This document shows positions 9,059-19,990 of a DNA stretch of 23,462 nt, piece by piece. The stretch is from Pleurotus ostreatus/Saccharomyces cerevisiae fusant (lineage: Eukaryota; Opisthokonta). The translations under genes and the position numbers were made by a program. The DNA lies in NCBI GenBank assembly GCA_024196135.1, contig JAMQCK010000427.1:1-23462 (forward strand). Direction: 5' to 3'. The first letter of the stretch is position 1; every line of letters begins with the position of its first letter. Below the pieces are notes generated by a model. The model had not been told where the DNA came from. It ran no database searches and saw only the letters and a program-made list of their open reading frames with translations.

Positions 9059-9690
9059 AAAGTTCGCTATCCGGACTGGAAAGCTCTCTGTTATGATAAT
9101 CTAGTTAGTAACGGACCCTTTAATATGTTCACGTCTCCTGCCATGACCTTCTACGCACAATCCTTTAGCCCTTTTTTATGTTCACGAATTTATGACCCTG
9201 TTTCTATTCCTCGTCCAGACAGCTTCTGTCGACATTGGGAGTGCTTTGATCTTCCTCGTTTCGTGGCAGAAACTGCATGCTATACACTGCCAAATATGGC
9301 AGAAACGACGTGGTGGTTTGGGACGAGCGGGCGAAGATGCGGCAATCAATCGGCAACTTCTTCCACGTGGCTTGCGTTGAGCCCCAGCGGTGCGTCCTGT
9401 CTTCGTCTATCACTTGCTGGTGCCCTTGACAGCGTTTTATGTCAAGAGATGTGGCTTGCGAAATATAGAGGAATTTGGGTCATCTCTGAAGCCAGGAAAC
9501 GCCTACAGGCTACAGCGAACCCAAGCCAAGATTAGCATCCGTCATTACACATCGCAGCGATAAGATCAGCTCGACGTGAGTCTGACTTCACGCTTTGCTC
9601 ACTGCCAGACGCGTCGAAGTACTTGACCACCGACGCTCGCCCTCATTTCGTACTGCCAAGAGAGAGTGTGTGAGGACGTAGGCAGCAACA
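9059..9690. other. Intergenic region upstream of NAD+ synthetase
   Basis: A 632-bp gap holding the 3' UTR of the preceding gene and the QNS1 promoter. Short open frames at 9125-9535 and 9192-9380 (+) overlap each other in different registers, have no recognisable motif and lack splice support. No clear TATA element is seen near the QNS1 ATG. Confidence 0.5.
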
Positions 9691-12663
9691 ATGGGGCACT
9701 TGATCACTTTGGCTACGTGAGCATTCCGTCTCCGATACCTAGGAAGGAGCTGATCGTCAGAATGCAGATGGTAGGTGGATGGCTACGCCCCCTTGCAAGA
9801 ATGGAGATTGACTTGAACTACAGTTCCCTCAATCAATGGGCTTTGGACTTCGAGGTGCGTCGCTAGTGAAGCCTGCAGCGTCTTGCTGACAAAAGAGATT
9901 AGGGCAACCTCGAGCGCATCTTGACCAGTATTCGGATCGCGAAGGAGCGCGGTGCGACGATGCGCGTCGGACCCGAGCTTGAGATTCCGTGCGTAGCCAT
10001 GTCTAGCGAGCGATGCATAGAGCTGAGATGGTGTACAGGGGCTACGGATGCTACGATCACTTCCTCGAGGGTCGGTGTGCCCCAATATCCGCGACTGCAT
10101 ATACTCATGATATCCAGGCGATACCGAGCTCCACTCCTGGGAAGCACTACAGAAGATCCTCTCCTCCGATGCTACAGTCGGCATCGTGTGCGACATCGGC
10201 ATGTACGTTGCTCGTTGCTGCCGCATATGCCACCACCACTTATGACTCCGAAGGCCGGTGACGCACAAGTCCGTCACCTACAACTGCCGCATCGTCTGCC
10301 ACGACAAGAAGATTCTCCTCATCCGTCCGAAGATGTGGCTGGCGAACGACGGCAACTATCGCGAGCTGCGATACTTCACGCCTTGGCAGAAGCACCGCCA
10401 GACGGACGACCACTACCTGCCTCGTATCATCCAGGATGTAACCGGCCAGGTGAGGATATCACTATAGGTCTATATTGCTCAACAAAGCTGACGCTTACCA
10501 GATCAAAGTGCCCTTTGGCGACGCCGTCATCAGCACGCTCGACACCTGCATCGGTGTCGAGCTCTGCGAGGAACTGTTCACCCCTGCAAGCCCCCACATC
10601 CTTATGGGCCTCGACGGTGTTGAGATCTTCACCAACTCCAGCGGCAGCCACCACGAACTCCGCAAGCTCTACCGCCGCGTCGAGCTCATAAAGGAGGCCA
10701 CGCTCAAAGTACGCACACACACCACCCCCTTCCTTACCCACTCACCAACCCACCAGACCGGCGGCATCTACCTCTACGCGAACCAACAAGGCTGCGACGG
10801 CGACCGGCTCTACTACGATGGGTGCCCGCTCATCGCCGTGAACGGCGAGATCGTCGCCCAGGGCACGCAATTCTCCCTCGACGACGTGCAGGTCGTGAGC
10901 GCGACGATCGACGTGGAGGACGTGCGCGCACATCGGCATGGGAAGATGAGCTGGGGAATGCAGGCGTCGGGCGCGGAGCGGTATCAGCGGATTGAGGTCA
11001 ACTTTGCGCTGAGCGGGGATGATTTGAGTATTTTGCAGTCGACGAAGATTCCGATCAAGTATCATAAGCCGGAGGAGGAGATTGCGTACGTTGGATGTCT
11101 AGCGCTCCGGGCGTTCGAGAAGTACTGACGCTGGTCACAGCTTGGGACCAGCATGTTGGCTTTGGGATTACTTGCGACGTTCGCGAGCGCAAGGCTTTTT
11201 CCTTCCGTTGAGCGGTGGTATCGACAGCTGCGCCACCGCCGTCATCGTCTACTCCATGTGCAGACTCGTCGTTGAGAAGGCTAAGGAAGGCGGTACGTCC
11301 ACCACCCCTCTCCCTCTTCCCTCCTCCTCACTCACCCACTCACCCCCTCCTCAGACCCCCAAGTCATCGCCGACGCCCGGCGCATCTCCGGCGAGCCCGC
11401 CACCTCCACCTACATCCCCACCTCCCCACACGAATTCGCCTCCCGCATCTTCCACACCTGCTACATGGGCACCGAGAACTCAAGCGTGGAGACGCGCGAG
11501 CGGGCAAAGAAGCTGGGCGAGGCGTTAGGGAGTTACCATCTGGATCTAAATATGGATACGCTGGTGACGGCAGTGAGGGCGCTGTTTGGATTCGTGACGG
11601 GGAAGAGGCCGCAGTTTCGGGCGCATGGGGGGTCGGAGGCGGAGAATTTGGCGCTGCAGAATATACAGGTGGGTGGGGGTGGTGAGTGGGTGGGAAAGGA
11701 TGGATGGACTAACGAAAGAATGTAGGCAAGGTTAAGGATGGTGTTGGCGTATTTGTTTGCGCAGCTGTTGCCTTGGGTTCGAGGACGGCAGGGTGGGCTG
11801 TTGGTGCTCGGTAGTGCCAATGTGGACGAAGCGTGCGTCTTTCTTTGTCTCCAGAATCACCTTGTGGCTGACGATATAACCATAGATTGCGAGGATATCT
11901 CACGAAGTACGACTGCTCGTCAGGTTGGTCTTTCACCTTAGACGTCGATGGAGGTTCTCATACTATCGTCAGCTGACATCAACCCCATCGGCGGCGTCAG
12001 CAAGACAGACCTGAAGAAGTTCATCGCGTTCGCACAGGAGAAGTTCGAGCTGCCGATTCTGGAGAGGTACACCCTCCATCTTCAGCTCGTCTGCACTTGC
12101 ACTGATCCTCCTTCCCACAGCTTCCTCACCGCCGTCCCCACCGCCGAGCTTGAGCCCATAACGGAAACCTACGTGCAGTCGGACGAGGCCGACATGGGTA
12201 TGACATACGAGGAGCTCTCTGTCTTCGGTCGGCTTCGCAAGGTCGAGAAGTGCGGACCGTACGCCATGTTCACGAAGCTGCTCCACGAGTGGGGCGACAG
12301 ACTGTCGCCGGGGCAGGTGAGTGTTTGTGGTAGCTGCGTAAGGGAGATGAAACGCTGATGGGACGAATCATAGATCGCTGCGAAGGTCAAGCTCTTCTTC
12401 TTTGAGTATGCGCGGAATAGGCATAAGATGACGACCATCACGCCTGCGTATCACGCTGAGTCGTATAGCCCGGACGACAACCGTGAGTGTTCAAGCTGCT
12501 CCGATAAATACGGTACTTTGACTGACTCTATCTCCCAGGGTTTGACTTGCGACCCTTCCTCTACCCCTCCCGCTTCCCCTGGCAGTTCAAAAAGATCGAT
12601 GATGTGGCAGCGACGCTACCGGATCGGTCGAGCAAGGCAGAAGAGGTGAAGAAGGACAAGTAG
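9691..12663 (+). CDS. QNS1: Glutamine-dependent NAD+ synthetase
   Basis: Last step of NAD synthesis: nicotinate adenine dinucleotide is amidated with ATP and glutamine. The 708-aa product comes from 16 exons: 9691-9716, 9824-9854, 9903-9988, 10039-10070, 10118-10202, 10254-10449, 10502-10708, 10757-11085, 11141-11292, 11355-11668, 11726-11832, 11886-11923, 11973-12066, 12121-12316, 12374-12482 and 12539-12663. All 15 introns are GT-AG and phases sum to 2127 nt. The N-terminal nitrilase-type glutaminase domain has its triad: Glu44 in GPELEI, Lys113 in LLIRPK, and nucleophile Cys174 in ELCEELF. The synthetase domain has the PP-loop SGGIDS at 355-360, followed by [51 protein letters not shown] and [11 protein letters not shown]. 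One residue is missing near the N-terminus (ATSLNQW where relatives have ATCxLNQW). No signal or targeting peptide is seen; the enzyme should be cytosolic. Confidence 0.97.
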
Positions 12664-13121
12664 AGCAGTATGAGATGACGATATAGAAGCTGTAGAATAT
12701 ACTGTACTCAAACTATAGCAGAAAACCATAGAAAGGACCTTGAAGTGTGAAGAGAGGTTGCACTGCAGATGTTGAGCTTTATGGCGCCCCGCGTCGGCAT
12801 CTGCCGGTATTTTTGTTGAACTCGGCTTCTTCCGGCAATGTTCGAGTTTCAACCACGTCGACTGTGCAGATTGTACGAGACTGTCTCTACTCTTTGAGAA
12901 GACCCACTCAGTCGCAAGAATTCTACAAAACTTTCTGTGCATGAGTTGGTTCTAATAGTGCCCTCTGCGTCCTTAAAAATGCTGAGAATTGCAGCGGTGA
13001 AGCTGGCGACACAGCCACTCGGAGACAGGGGATAGGACATAAGTACCCCGCGACCCCGCTGGTGGGGAAATAGGGGAGTCTATTACGGCGTGCCTCCCCC
13101 CACCATCGCCACGCTCGAGTC
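12664..13121. other. Intergenic region before the Zn2Cys6 factor
   Basis: A 458-bp gap with the 3' UTR of QNS1 and the promoter of the downstream transcription factor. It is relatively AT-rich at 12690-12730 (likely poly(A) region). I see no gene. Confidence 0.5.
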
Positions 13122-16005
13122 ATGGAAGCTCAGCAGACAGGCCTTACCGAGAAGCAAAAGCGGACACGCCGGAGGCAGCGCGTGAGGTGAGGGCTCCCGC
13201 ACTATGAAGTGGATAGGCTTACAAACGGTCGATCAAGCTGCTCTGAATGTGTTCATCGTAGGCAGGTGTGTGATCCAGCGCTGAATCCCCTATCTCCTGC
13301 CGCTGACCGAGAGTTTTCTGGGCCTTAAGAAATGCGATAGACAGGTGAGCTTTGCAGGCTTCGAATCGGGAAGCATCTACTCACCGGAACCGTCTTCAGT
13401 CGCCGTGTTCGCTCTGCGTTTCCCGCGGTGTTCCTCATCTCTGCCATTGGGAGCCCTTCATCAAGTCCACAGCAACGACCCAGCGCCCCGCCCCCGTCGC
13501 ACCGTACGAGAGGGAACCTGAGATCAAGTCGACGATCGAGCAGCTTCGCAACCGAGTCTTACTACTCGAAGAGGCTCTGCAGAAAGTGAACAAGAATGAT
13601 CCTCCGAGTGCCAGTACTAGGACACCGTCCGACACATACGGATCGCCTCCTGGGTCGACCGAGGGTTCTGAGCCGGGACCCGCGAAGCCGTATGTGCGTC
13701 CCGCCTACGAGGACCGATTGCTACAGAAATCTGCGGATAGTAACCAGCATTCGAGTGAGGTTCACGAGGTGGCGATCGCGCTGACACACATGTCGATGTC
13801 CTCTGGGCAAGGGGAGTACATGGGTATGGGCTCTGTAGTCTGTGCGTTGTACAGGGTACGTAGCTCGTTTCTCGGTAGGCCGCAGTACTTGCTAATCCCC
13901 TCCTCCAGCTTGGCTCTCTGTTCCCTCGTGTCAAAGTTGCCGAGTCAGCGAAGGTCGCCACTGCGCGCAGCCCTGGTCCCGTCAACCTCACATCGACCGC
14001 CGACACGACCTTCATGTTCAATAGCAACCTAAACGGCGACAACCAGCGGCTTACCTCGCGTTTACCCCCCAAGCCCACGTGCGATGCTCTTCTGCACTCG
14101 TACTTCAGTCACTGCAACTGGCGCTTCGGAATCCCAGAGATCAACTTTATGGAGCACTACGCCGAGCTCTGGCGTATGATGGACGCGACGGGCGGTGAAG
14201 CTGACTTCAATCCTCACTTCCTCTCCTTGCTCTTCGCGATGCTCTCTATGGCACCTGACGACGAGCGAGACGACACGCAGCGCAACACAGAGTTCTTCCG
14301 CATGTCCATCAGCGCCCGTCGACTCGGGGAGGATAGCCTTCTTGCCCCCGCTTTCAGCGAAACACATTCGAACTCGATCGCACCAACAGCGGACGGGACG
14401 GTACTCAGCTGCATGGCCGCCCCCATCTTGGCGGCGTACCTTGCGGACCGAGGCTTGGTGAGCGAGGGATGGAAGATTGTGGGCGCCTCGATGAGGAACG
14501 CGTACGCGATCGGGCTCAACCGTGACCCTGACTGGGACACTTGGAGAATCATGAAGGAAGACGAAAAGCGGTGGCGCAGGCGAGGGTGGTGGTCTCTGGT
14601 TTTGTGCGACAGGTATAGTATCTCTACGACTCTGCGATTACGTTCACAATTCGCTTACTCCTGTTCGTAACTGCAGAATCTACTCATACATCCTGGGACG
14701 TCCAGCTATGGTACAGGACGATCACTCCGACGTCATGCCGCCAACGATAGACCCGAAGTCCCCGCCATCCACCTTCAATGCCTACATCAACGACTTTGGC
14801 AAGCTTAGTCGCATCATGTCTTATGCCGCCCGAAGCGTAAGTACTTCGCTTACACAAGCGATAGCAGGGGCTAATCATTGGTGTAGTGCCTGACAATCCA
14901 GTCACTCGACTACTCGAAGGTCTTGGAAATTGACAGGCTCTTCGTGGAGTGGGAGCAAGGTCTCTCCGAGTCCTTTATCTTTAAGGACAAGAAGCCCGTT
15001 CGTTACTCCCCGTCAAACGACCCGGACGTCTCTGCAGCCGCCAACGAGCAAACCGTCGCTCGGCAGCGCTTCACCCTCATCACCTGGTACCGCTCCTGCC
15101 GCATGGCTCTACACAGGCAGTACCTCACATTCCCTGGCGCCGAGCAATCGCGCCCTCCCCCATCCAACAGCATCATTGCCGACCTCTCGTCATCTGCCTC
15201 TCGCCTCATCAAGGATATGTGTGTCCGACTCTCGAAGGACCTCATTCGCCTCGAGCTCTCCGCACAGGGTAACATCGTACCTGGCTATGGCGATCGCCCC
15301 GAGCGCCTCCTCCCAGGAAAGATCTCGGGCTTCCTCGACGCGTTCTTCCTTTTCGACGGCGCAGTCACGCTCATGGGCTCGCTCTTTCAACTTCCACCCG
15401 ACGACCCCATGATTCCAGAGTGCTACCAGTACATCGACCACGCCGGTTACGTCCTCGGCCAGCTCGCCAAGGCCATCCCAGGCGATGCACAGTGCGACCT
15501 CGCCCGCCGCGCCGTCGCCGTGCTCATCGTGCTCAAGCGTGGCCAGGAGCGCCTGAAGGAGAGCCGTTCTTCGTCCCCAGTGCCGCGCGCGCCGTCTCCC
15601 TTGCAGCAGCACAACAGGTCAAACAGCACCAGCTCCCCGCCGCAGCCGCCCACCTTCGGCATCCCGGAGTCGGCGGTTCGCGACGACATGAACTTCCTGA
15701 ACATGGATCCTTACGTGCAGCAGCTGCAGTCGCGCGCGTTCAGCAACCCCGCGCCGAGCCAGTCGCGCAACGCCGGCGCGGACCTGTCGCAGTTCTTCCC
15801 CGCCTCAATCCCGCAGTACACGCCGGAGGATATCTCTGCGGTATTCAACGGGCAGAATATGGACCTCGGGTACGGCGTGGAGATGGACGATGCGCGGTTG
15901 GACAATTCGCTCTTGCAGATGAATGCCTTCGACATTTTGCAGGGGATGCGGTTCGATATGCCGTCGACGCAGATGCCGCACATGGATATGTTTTCTTCGT
16001 TATGA
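13122..16005 (+). CDS. Zn2Cys6 fungal-specific transcription factor
   Basis: Nuclear regulator of 848 aa from seven exons: 13122-13186, 13238-13265, 13330-13344, 13400-13855, 13909-14612, 14677-14836 and 14887-16005 (2547 nt, phases consistent). A basic stretch (KQKRTRRRQR) leads into a Zn2Cys6 binuclear cluster with Cys at residues 23, 26, 33, 39, 42 and 51 (spacing 2-6-5-2-8). The cluster is assembled from four exons, two of them 28 and 15 nt. A short leucine-rich coiled coil, EIKSTIEQLRNRVLLLEEAL, follows and probably mediates dimerisation. The middle holds the fungal transcription factor regulatory domain: LLHSYFSHCNWRFGIPEINF, then AYAIGLNRDPDWDTW, then RRRGWWSLVLCDR and YILGRPAMVQDDHSDV. 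The C-terminus is Ser/Pro/Gln-rich and acidic near the end, a likely activation region. Target genes cannot be inferred. The neighbouring secreted-protein gene converges with only 125 bp between stops. Confidence 0.93.
13330..13344 (+). other. 15-nt microexon encoding KCDRQ
   Basis: This exon of the Zn2Cys6 factor encodes exactly five residues, including the third zinc ligand Cys33. It is bounded by a TTAAG acceptor and a GTGAGC donor and is phase 0 on both sides. Skipping it would keep the frame but delete one ligand, which should abolish zinc-cluster folding. It is supported by the restored cysteine spacing, not by transcript data. Confidence 0.85.
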
Positions 16006-16130
16006 GGGGGTTTCAATGTCGTCGTTTATTGATTTGCGTCTTCGTTTCTGCTTTCTCCTTCTCCTTGCTATGTCTGTGCTCCATGTACGTCGACGTTTAA
16101 CAAGTGTACTACGTGTCTGTATCCGTGTCA
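16006..16130. other. Short convergent intergenic gap
   Basis: Only 125 bp separate the stop codons of the Zn2Cys6 factor (+) and the secreted protein (-), so their 3' UTRs almost certainly overlap. No further element is seen. Confidence 0.6.
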
Positions 16131-16704
16131 CTAAACTGTAACGAGAATTGATTGTGTCCCCGGAGCATAGCAGAACCCATCGCTGAGTCGCGTGCCACAC
16201 TGCGCGTAGGCGGAGCAGCCGCCCGTACATCTGCCGTCAATTATCAGTCTACAAACTCAGACCGCAACGTCGCACGTACCCTGGTCCACCGCATGCAGAG
16301 ACAGCGTTTTGAAAGTTCGAAGATACGTAAGAGCATGCCGTGTGAGGTGCAGAAACACAAGCAGGCCCGCCTGCGTAGACCGTGCAGGTTCCGCCGCATT
16401 TGTTGTCGGTGGTGCGGACATTGCAGTAAGTCACAAAGCCAGTAGCCTGAGATGCGCGAGTAAGGAGATCTGCGGGCTCTGTGATCCTGCGTATGGGGTG
16501 ACCGATGAAGATGATCTCTGCATCCGTCGTTCTCAGCCAGTGCAAGTGGTGCAAATCATCGTTGCCGATCTCAGATACATCATGTTTCTCAAACTGACGA
16601 AAGGTCAGTACGGTGACCAAAACTCCCATCGTACTCACTAGGGAGGCCCCCTTCGTGACAAGGAAGGCCATTGCGAGTATCAAGACGTAGAAGAGGATAG
16701 GCAT
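16131..16704 (-). CDS. Small secreted cysteine-rich protein (10 Cys)
   Basis: A 159-aa protein from three minus-strand exons: 16704-16639, 16593-16280 and 16230-16131 (480 nt). Introns are 45 and 49 nt with GTGAGT/GTACGT donors and CAG acceptors. The N-terminus is a signal peptide (MPILFYVLILAMAFLVTKGA). A pro-region-like segment of about 70 residues without cysteine follows. The C-terminal half has ten cysteines: GFVTYC, NKCGGTC, GPAC, TAC, SAC, GGPGCTGGC, QCGTRL and DGFCYAPGTQSILV. The repeated CGGxC/CTGGC spacing and the APGTQSI ending recall families of small secreted proteins common in Agaricomycetes, as far as I remember them. No enzymatic motif is visible. It may be an extracellular structural, defensive or effector-like protein; the role is unknown. 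Confidence 0.85.
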
Positions 16705-18300
16705 GGGCACTTGCTGTTGGAGGGGAAAGCGCCAAACTATGCGCGCATCATCACCGCCTCTTTGACTATAAGCTATAACCTAGGACATAGCACTATCGTG
16801 GCAGTCTGCCCGACAATCGGATATTCGATCCGCTGACTCTCTAGTGTCTGCTTGCTGCTCTACGTTGAGCCAAGTGTCGGCAGAGGCTACATTGTTACGG
16901 GACCCCTTTCCCTTGAGCTTAGAGCCGCCTTGAGTTGCATGCTAGCTGATGGCAATTAGTGACAAGCAAGAACAAACAATTCCAGCGTCAATGCCTGCCT
17001 TTTCGGGTAACTCTTGGTTGCTTCCGCTGATCCACGTGCTCACAAAATTCAACTGGTCAAGTAACCAGAATGCAACTGACCGCCAGCTTGAACAAGAATT
17101 GATGGGCCTCAATAGAATGCATTGCAGTACGTATCTGGGAACTGCACCGCCGCAGTTTGAATGGAACGCGCAGGCGGGCCTCCGCCGCGAACCTGGACGT
17201 GCGGTCTGGATAAGGATCGATGGTAGCAGTGGCACTTAACTCCCCCTCAACCAAGTTCGCATAAATCACGGACGCAGCCAGAGTCCGAGTGCGCTCAAAG
17301 ATATGGCGACGCCCACCACCAAATCTGTGATAGACAACTAATTGTCTATCGATGGGTTACGGCATGGTTCGCTTGCTTTGTACCTGAGGCCCTTCGAGTA
17401 GTCGAGCGGTTCGACTCTCACCAGCAGCCTATTGAGCTCTCGACCCAGTACGCCACACATCCCTCGTACGTCGAACTGCCAGACTACACATGTTTTCTTG
17501 TCTTCTCTTCCCAGCGACCCGTCGAGGGCTCGTCCCTCTGGCGAGGTTGCTTCCCTTGCCGTGGCGGGCTCGTCGTCTTACCATATAGGTCAGCGTTCTT
17601 CACCGCCCGTTGCGAGGCGCGCGGGAGAAGGGGGGCTATAAGGGTGTGTCTGAGAACGATAGGAGTGATAGGAGTGTGTACGGAGAAGAGGCCTGCGAAG
17701 CCTCGCGTGGGTGAATGGATTGAACGAAGGCGCACCGATAAATGGACGAAGCTCTTCCACAACGTAAATCATCATCGTGGCGACTCGACCTGGGACGATC
17801 GCTTGTAGTCCAGGCTTACCACCGCCGATGGGCTAATGTGTGGCGTAGGAGAGGCTGCGAGAGGGTTGTTTACGAGCCGATAAAGTGATTGAGCGAGTGC
17901 GTCTCGAGAAAAATACATTCGAGGCATACGCGAATCGGAGGTCCACCGCTGAATGGTTGCTGAGCGCTGAGTGCTCTTTCAATGGTGCTTCTACGCGTCG
18001 GTGAAACTGCCTGCAGACTGCCATTGACTGTGTAGGGATTGGCGCCAATTCAAGGCGAGGTCACTAGCTCAAGAGCGTCAGTAATAGCGCCTACAATACT
18101 ATTGGCGGCTGTACGGTCGACAGCTCGATGGCAACTGTAGAGCGCGCGTCAATCGTGGCAGTGGGGTGGCAATGAACAAGCACCGAACTCGCGTACTTAC
18201 TAGTTTACTGAATGGATCGGACCGTACAAGCGAGACCCACTACAACGAACGCGCTAGCGGGCAGACATAGACATGCTAGAGCTTGGAGCCGCTGAATAGA
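16705..18300. other. Gene-poor interval, left part
   Basis: The promoter of the secreted protein gene should occupy the first few hundred bases. Open frames of 61-97 codons occur on both strands, for example 16949-17239 (+) and 17235-16942 (-), but they overlap, lack recognisable motifs and do not splice together. A perfect inverted repeat lies at 17329-17350 (separate entry). I find no gene here that I can support. Confidence 0.5.
17329..17350. repeat. Perfect 9-bp inverted repeat with 4-nt loop
   Basis: GATAGACAA and its exact complement TTGTCTATC flank CTAA. It can form a hairpin, or could be a dimeric protein-binding site. No gene boundary lies close enough to assign a terminator role. 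Confidence 0.7.
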
Positions 18301-18346
18301 GGTAGGCTAGTAATGCCATTCGTTGACATGACGAGGGTCAAACGCG

Positions 18347-18413
18347 CCGTCAATGTCAAGAGGTGCGAGCCATTGAGGTCAAGAGACGCGAGTCATACGA
18401 CCAGAGGTGCGAG
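18347..18413. repeat. Degenerate 21-23-bp tandem repeat ending GAGGTGCGAG
   Basis: Three imperfect units lie head to tail: 18347-18369, 18370-18392 and 18393-18413, each ending in AGAGRYGCGAG. Diverged copies of the core GACGAGAGGTGC occur at 18879-18890, 18905-18916 (GAGGCG) and 19017-19031. The scatter suggests an old, decaying repeat. Confidence 0.6.
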
Positions 18414-19915
18414 TGTGTCGCGGGAGACGACGAGGTGATGCTTACTTCTGCGTTGAGGTCGGTGAGGCTCGTGTCGTTCGCCGGATTTCTAGCGCGACAA
18501 TCGGGATTCAGCGTATGGAAGGAGAGCCGTCGGACTCCCTGCAATTGCACATCGAAGTGATCCTAATATGTCGCAGTGATCCTCGCAATACAACATCGGG
18601 TGTATCACTGTATGTTGGTAAAGGTACAAGGCAACGTCGAGGTCAAGCCCTGCTGATGCAGGGCGGGTGTCGCGAGATGCGTAAAAGGAGGTGTCTGGGC
18701 GTTGAGCGGAGGGAGACCATAGCTGGGAAGGATCACGGGCGTTGCGCATCACGGACGTGGCTCCTGAAGTGAGATCACCCAAGTCCGCGGCGTACGTTGG
18801 CTGCCACGTTAACAACGGCAGAGCAGAGATATTCCGGCAGAGCGAAGGAGCATCCTGACAGAGCACTCAGCGACGCTTGACGAGAGGTGCTTAAATCAGG
18901 CAACTGACGAGAGGCGTACGAAAAGTATTAGCCACAAGTCGCAAATCTCAAGCGCTTCTATTGCGACCGTGTCCATAAAGCTTTCGGCGAAGTCCGAGTT
19001 TGAGGTGCGTGCTGGCGACGCAAGAGGTGCGTTTGCGTCCTTGTAACTTTTCGTATCCTGCTTCGCGATGATGAGCGGTAGAGGTCATGACCAGCATGAC
19101 GAGGAAGGACAATCAAGAGGGCAATCCCCCTGCACACACGGAAAGTGTGGCGCGGAAGGGATCAGCAGACAGACGCCTGGAGGGCCGCGTACGTGCAGCG
19201 TCAACGTTCGTCCTCGATTCGTCCTGTTGGTCGGCTTCGGTAGATGGAAAGATGCGATGTCTGAGTGGGTGAGGGGGCCGTGCCCGCGGCGCCCCAGGTT
19301 CTTCCCCAACTGAACGAAAAGAAGACGAGGGCGTCATGACGGCCCTGATCGCAGTGATAATTAAGAGTCGGCTGCGTCCTCGGGCCTCCGGAGTTCGACC
19401 AGCGCCTGTCGACGCGCCCATTGTTCTGCGCTGGCCGCAGTAGACGTGCGTAAGGCGCGCGCCAGACGCGATATTCGGATTTACGGGCGCGCCTGCCAGC
19501 TCGGTACACGGAATTCAGTGGGACTTCTGATGTCGGGCAACTGAAAATTGGCGTCGGACCATGCAAGCGTCGTCTGCTGGTGCCAATCCTTCGTTTAGCT
19601 TCCGTTGCGTGGAACGTGTTTGTGTAACAATTCGCTTGCGAGGAAGCTCATGGGAGATGCTTGGGGCGACGTGGTGTGTGAGGCTAGCGCCGTGCATGGC
19701 AACGACAACGAGGAGGACGAGGAGCGCCGAAGGAGAGACGGCCGGGGAGGGCCGCGCCTGGTGGCTGCAACCGTCAAGGAGCGTGGGGAGAGCGGCGCGA
19801 GAAGCAGCGAGCCGGCTCGCCTTCCGCTGCTTTGGGCCAGCTGATCCGAGCCGTTGCCAGCCCGGGCGTCGATCAAACCGCCCGGGCGATCGGTCCGCGT
19901 GGCGCGAACGTCGGC

Positions 19916-19922
19916 TATTTAT
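19916..19922 (+). promoter_or_regulatory. TATA-like element
   Basis: TATTTAT stands about 70 bp before the ATG at 19991, in GC-rich surroundings, and precedes a short C/T-containing leader. Function is inferred from position. Confidence 0.4.
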
Positions 19923-19990
19923 CTCACGACTCGACTTGCTGTTGCAGGTTCAAGTCCCCCGCGCGAGCGCCTGACTGCACGACGCGCGCG

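Larger units (their letters stand above)
18301..19990. other. Gene-poor interval, right part, with promoter of the disordered-protein gene
   Basis: Several overlapping frames (for example 125 codons at 18489-18866 minus, 138 codons at 19561-19974 plus) are open in this GC-rich DNA, but none shows a domain, splice structure or start context I trust. The left part carries degenerate repeats (18347-18413). The last 80 bp hold a TATTTAT element and a leader for the gene starting at 19991. A CCCGGGCG motif occurs twice at 19861-19868 and 19881-19888. Confidence 0.45.

Noticed and set aside
8274..9104. 276-codon frame overlapping the 222-aa protein gene
   Set aside because: Its second half is an Arg/Thr/Ala-rich shadow of the better frame; only its first part (from 8337) is used as exon 1 before the 53-nt intron.
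9125..9535. 136-codon + frame and an overlapping 62-codon frame starting MTLFLFLVQTA
   Set aside because: They sit in the QNS1 promoter, overlap in different registers and show no domain or splice structure; the hydrophobic start is short and isolated.
16942..17239. Overlapping frames of 96-97 codons on both strands
   Set aside because: Neither shows a signal peptide, domain or consistent cysteine pattern like the neighbouring secreted protein, and no introns join them to other exons.
17400..17425. GGTTCGACTC, resembling a tRNA T-loop (B box)
   Set aside because: The flanking bases cannot form the T-stem and no acceptor or anticodon arms are found upstream.
18489..18866. 125-codon minus-strand frame
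   Set aside because: No recognisable motif, no splice continuation, and alternative frames in the same span are also open.
19561..19974. 138-codon + frame just before the disordered-protein gene
   Set aside because: Arg-rich shadow-like composition, and it overlaps the promoter/leader of the gene at 19991; other registers are equally open.
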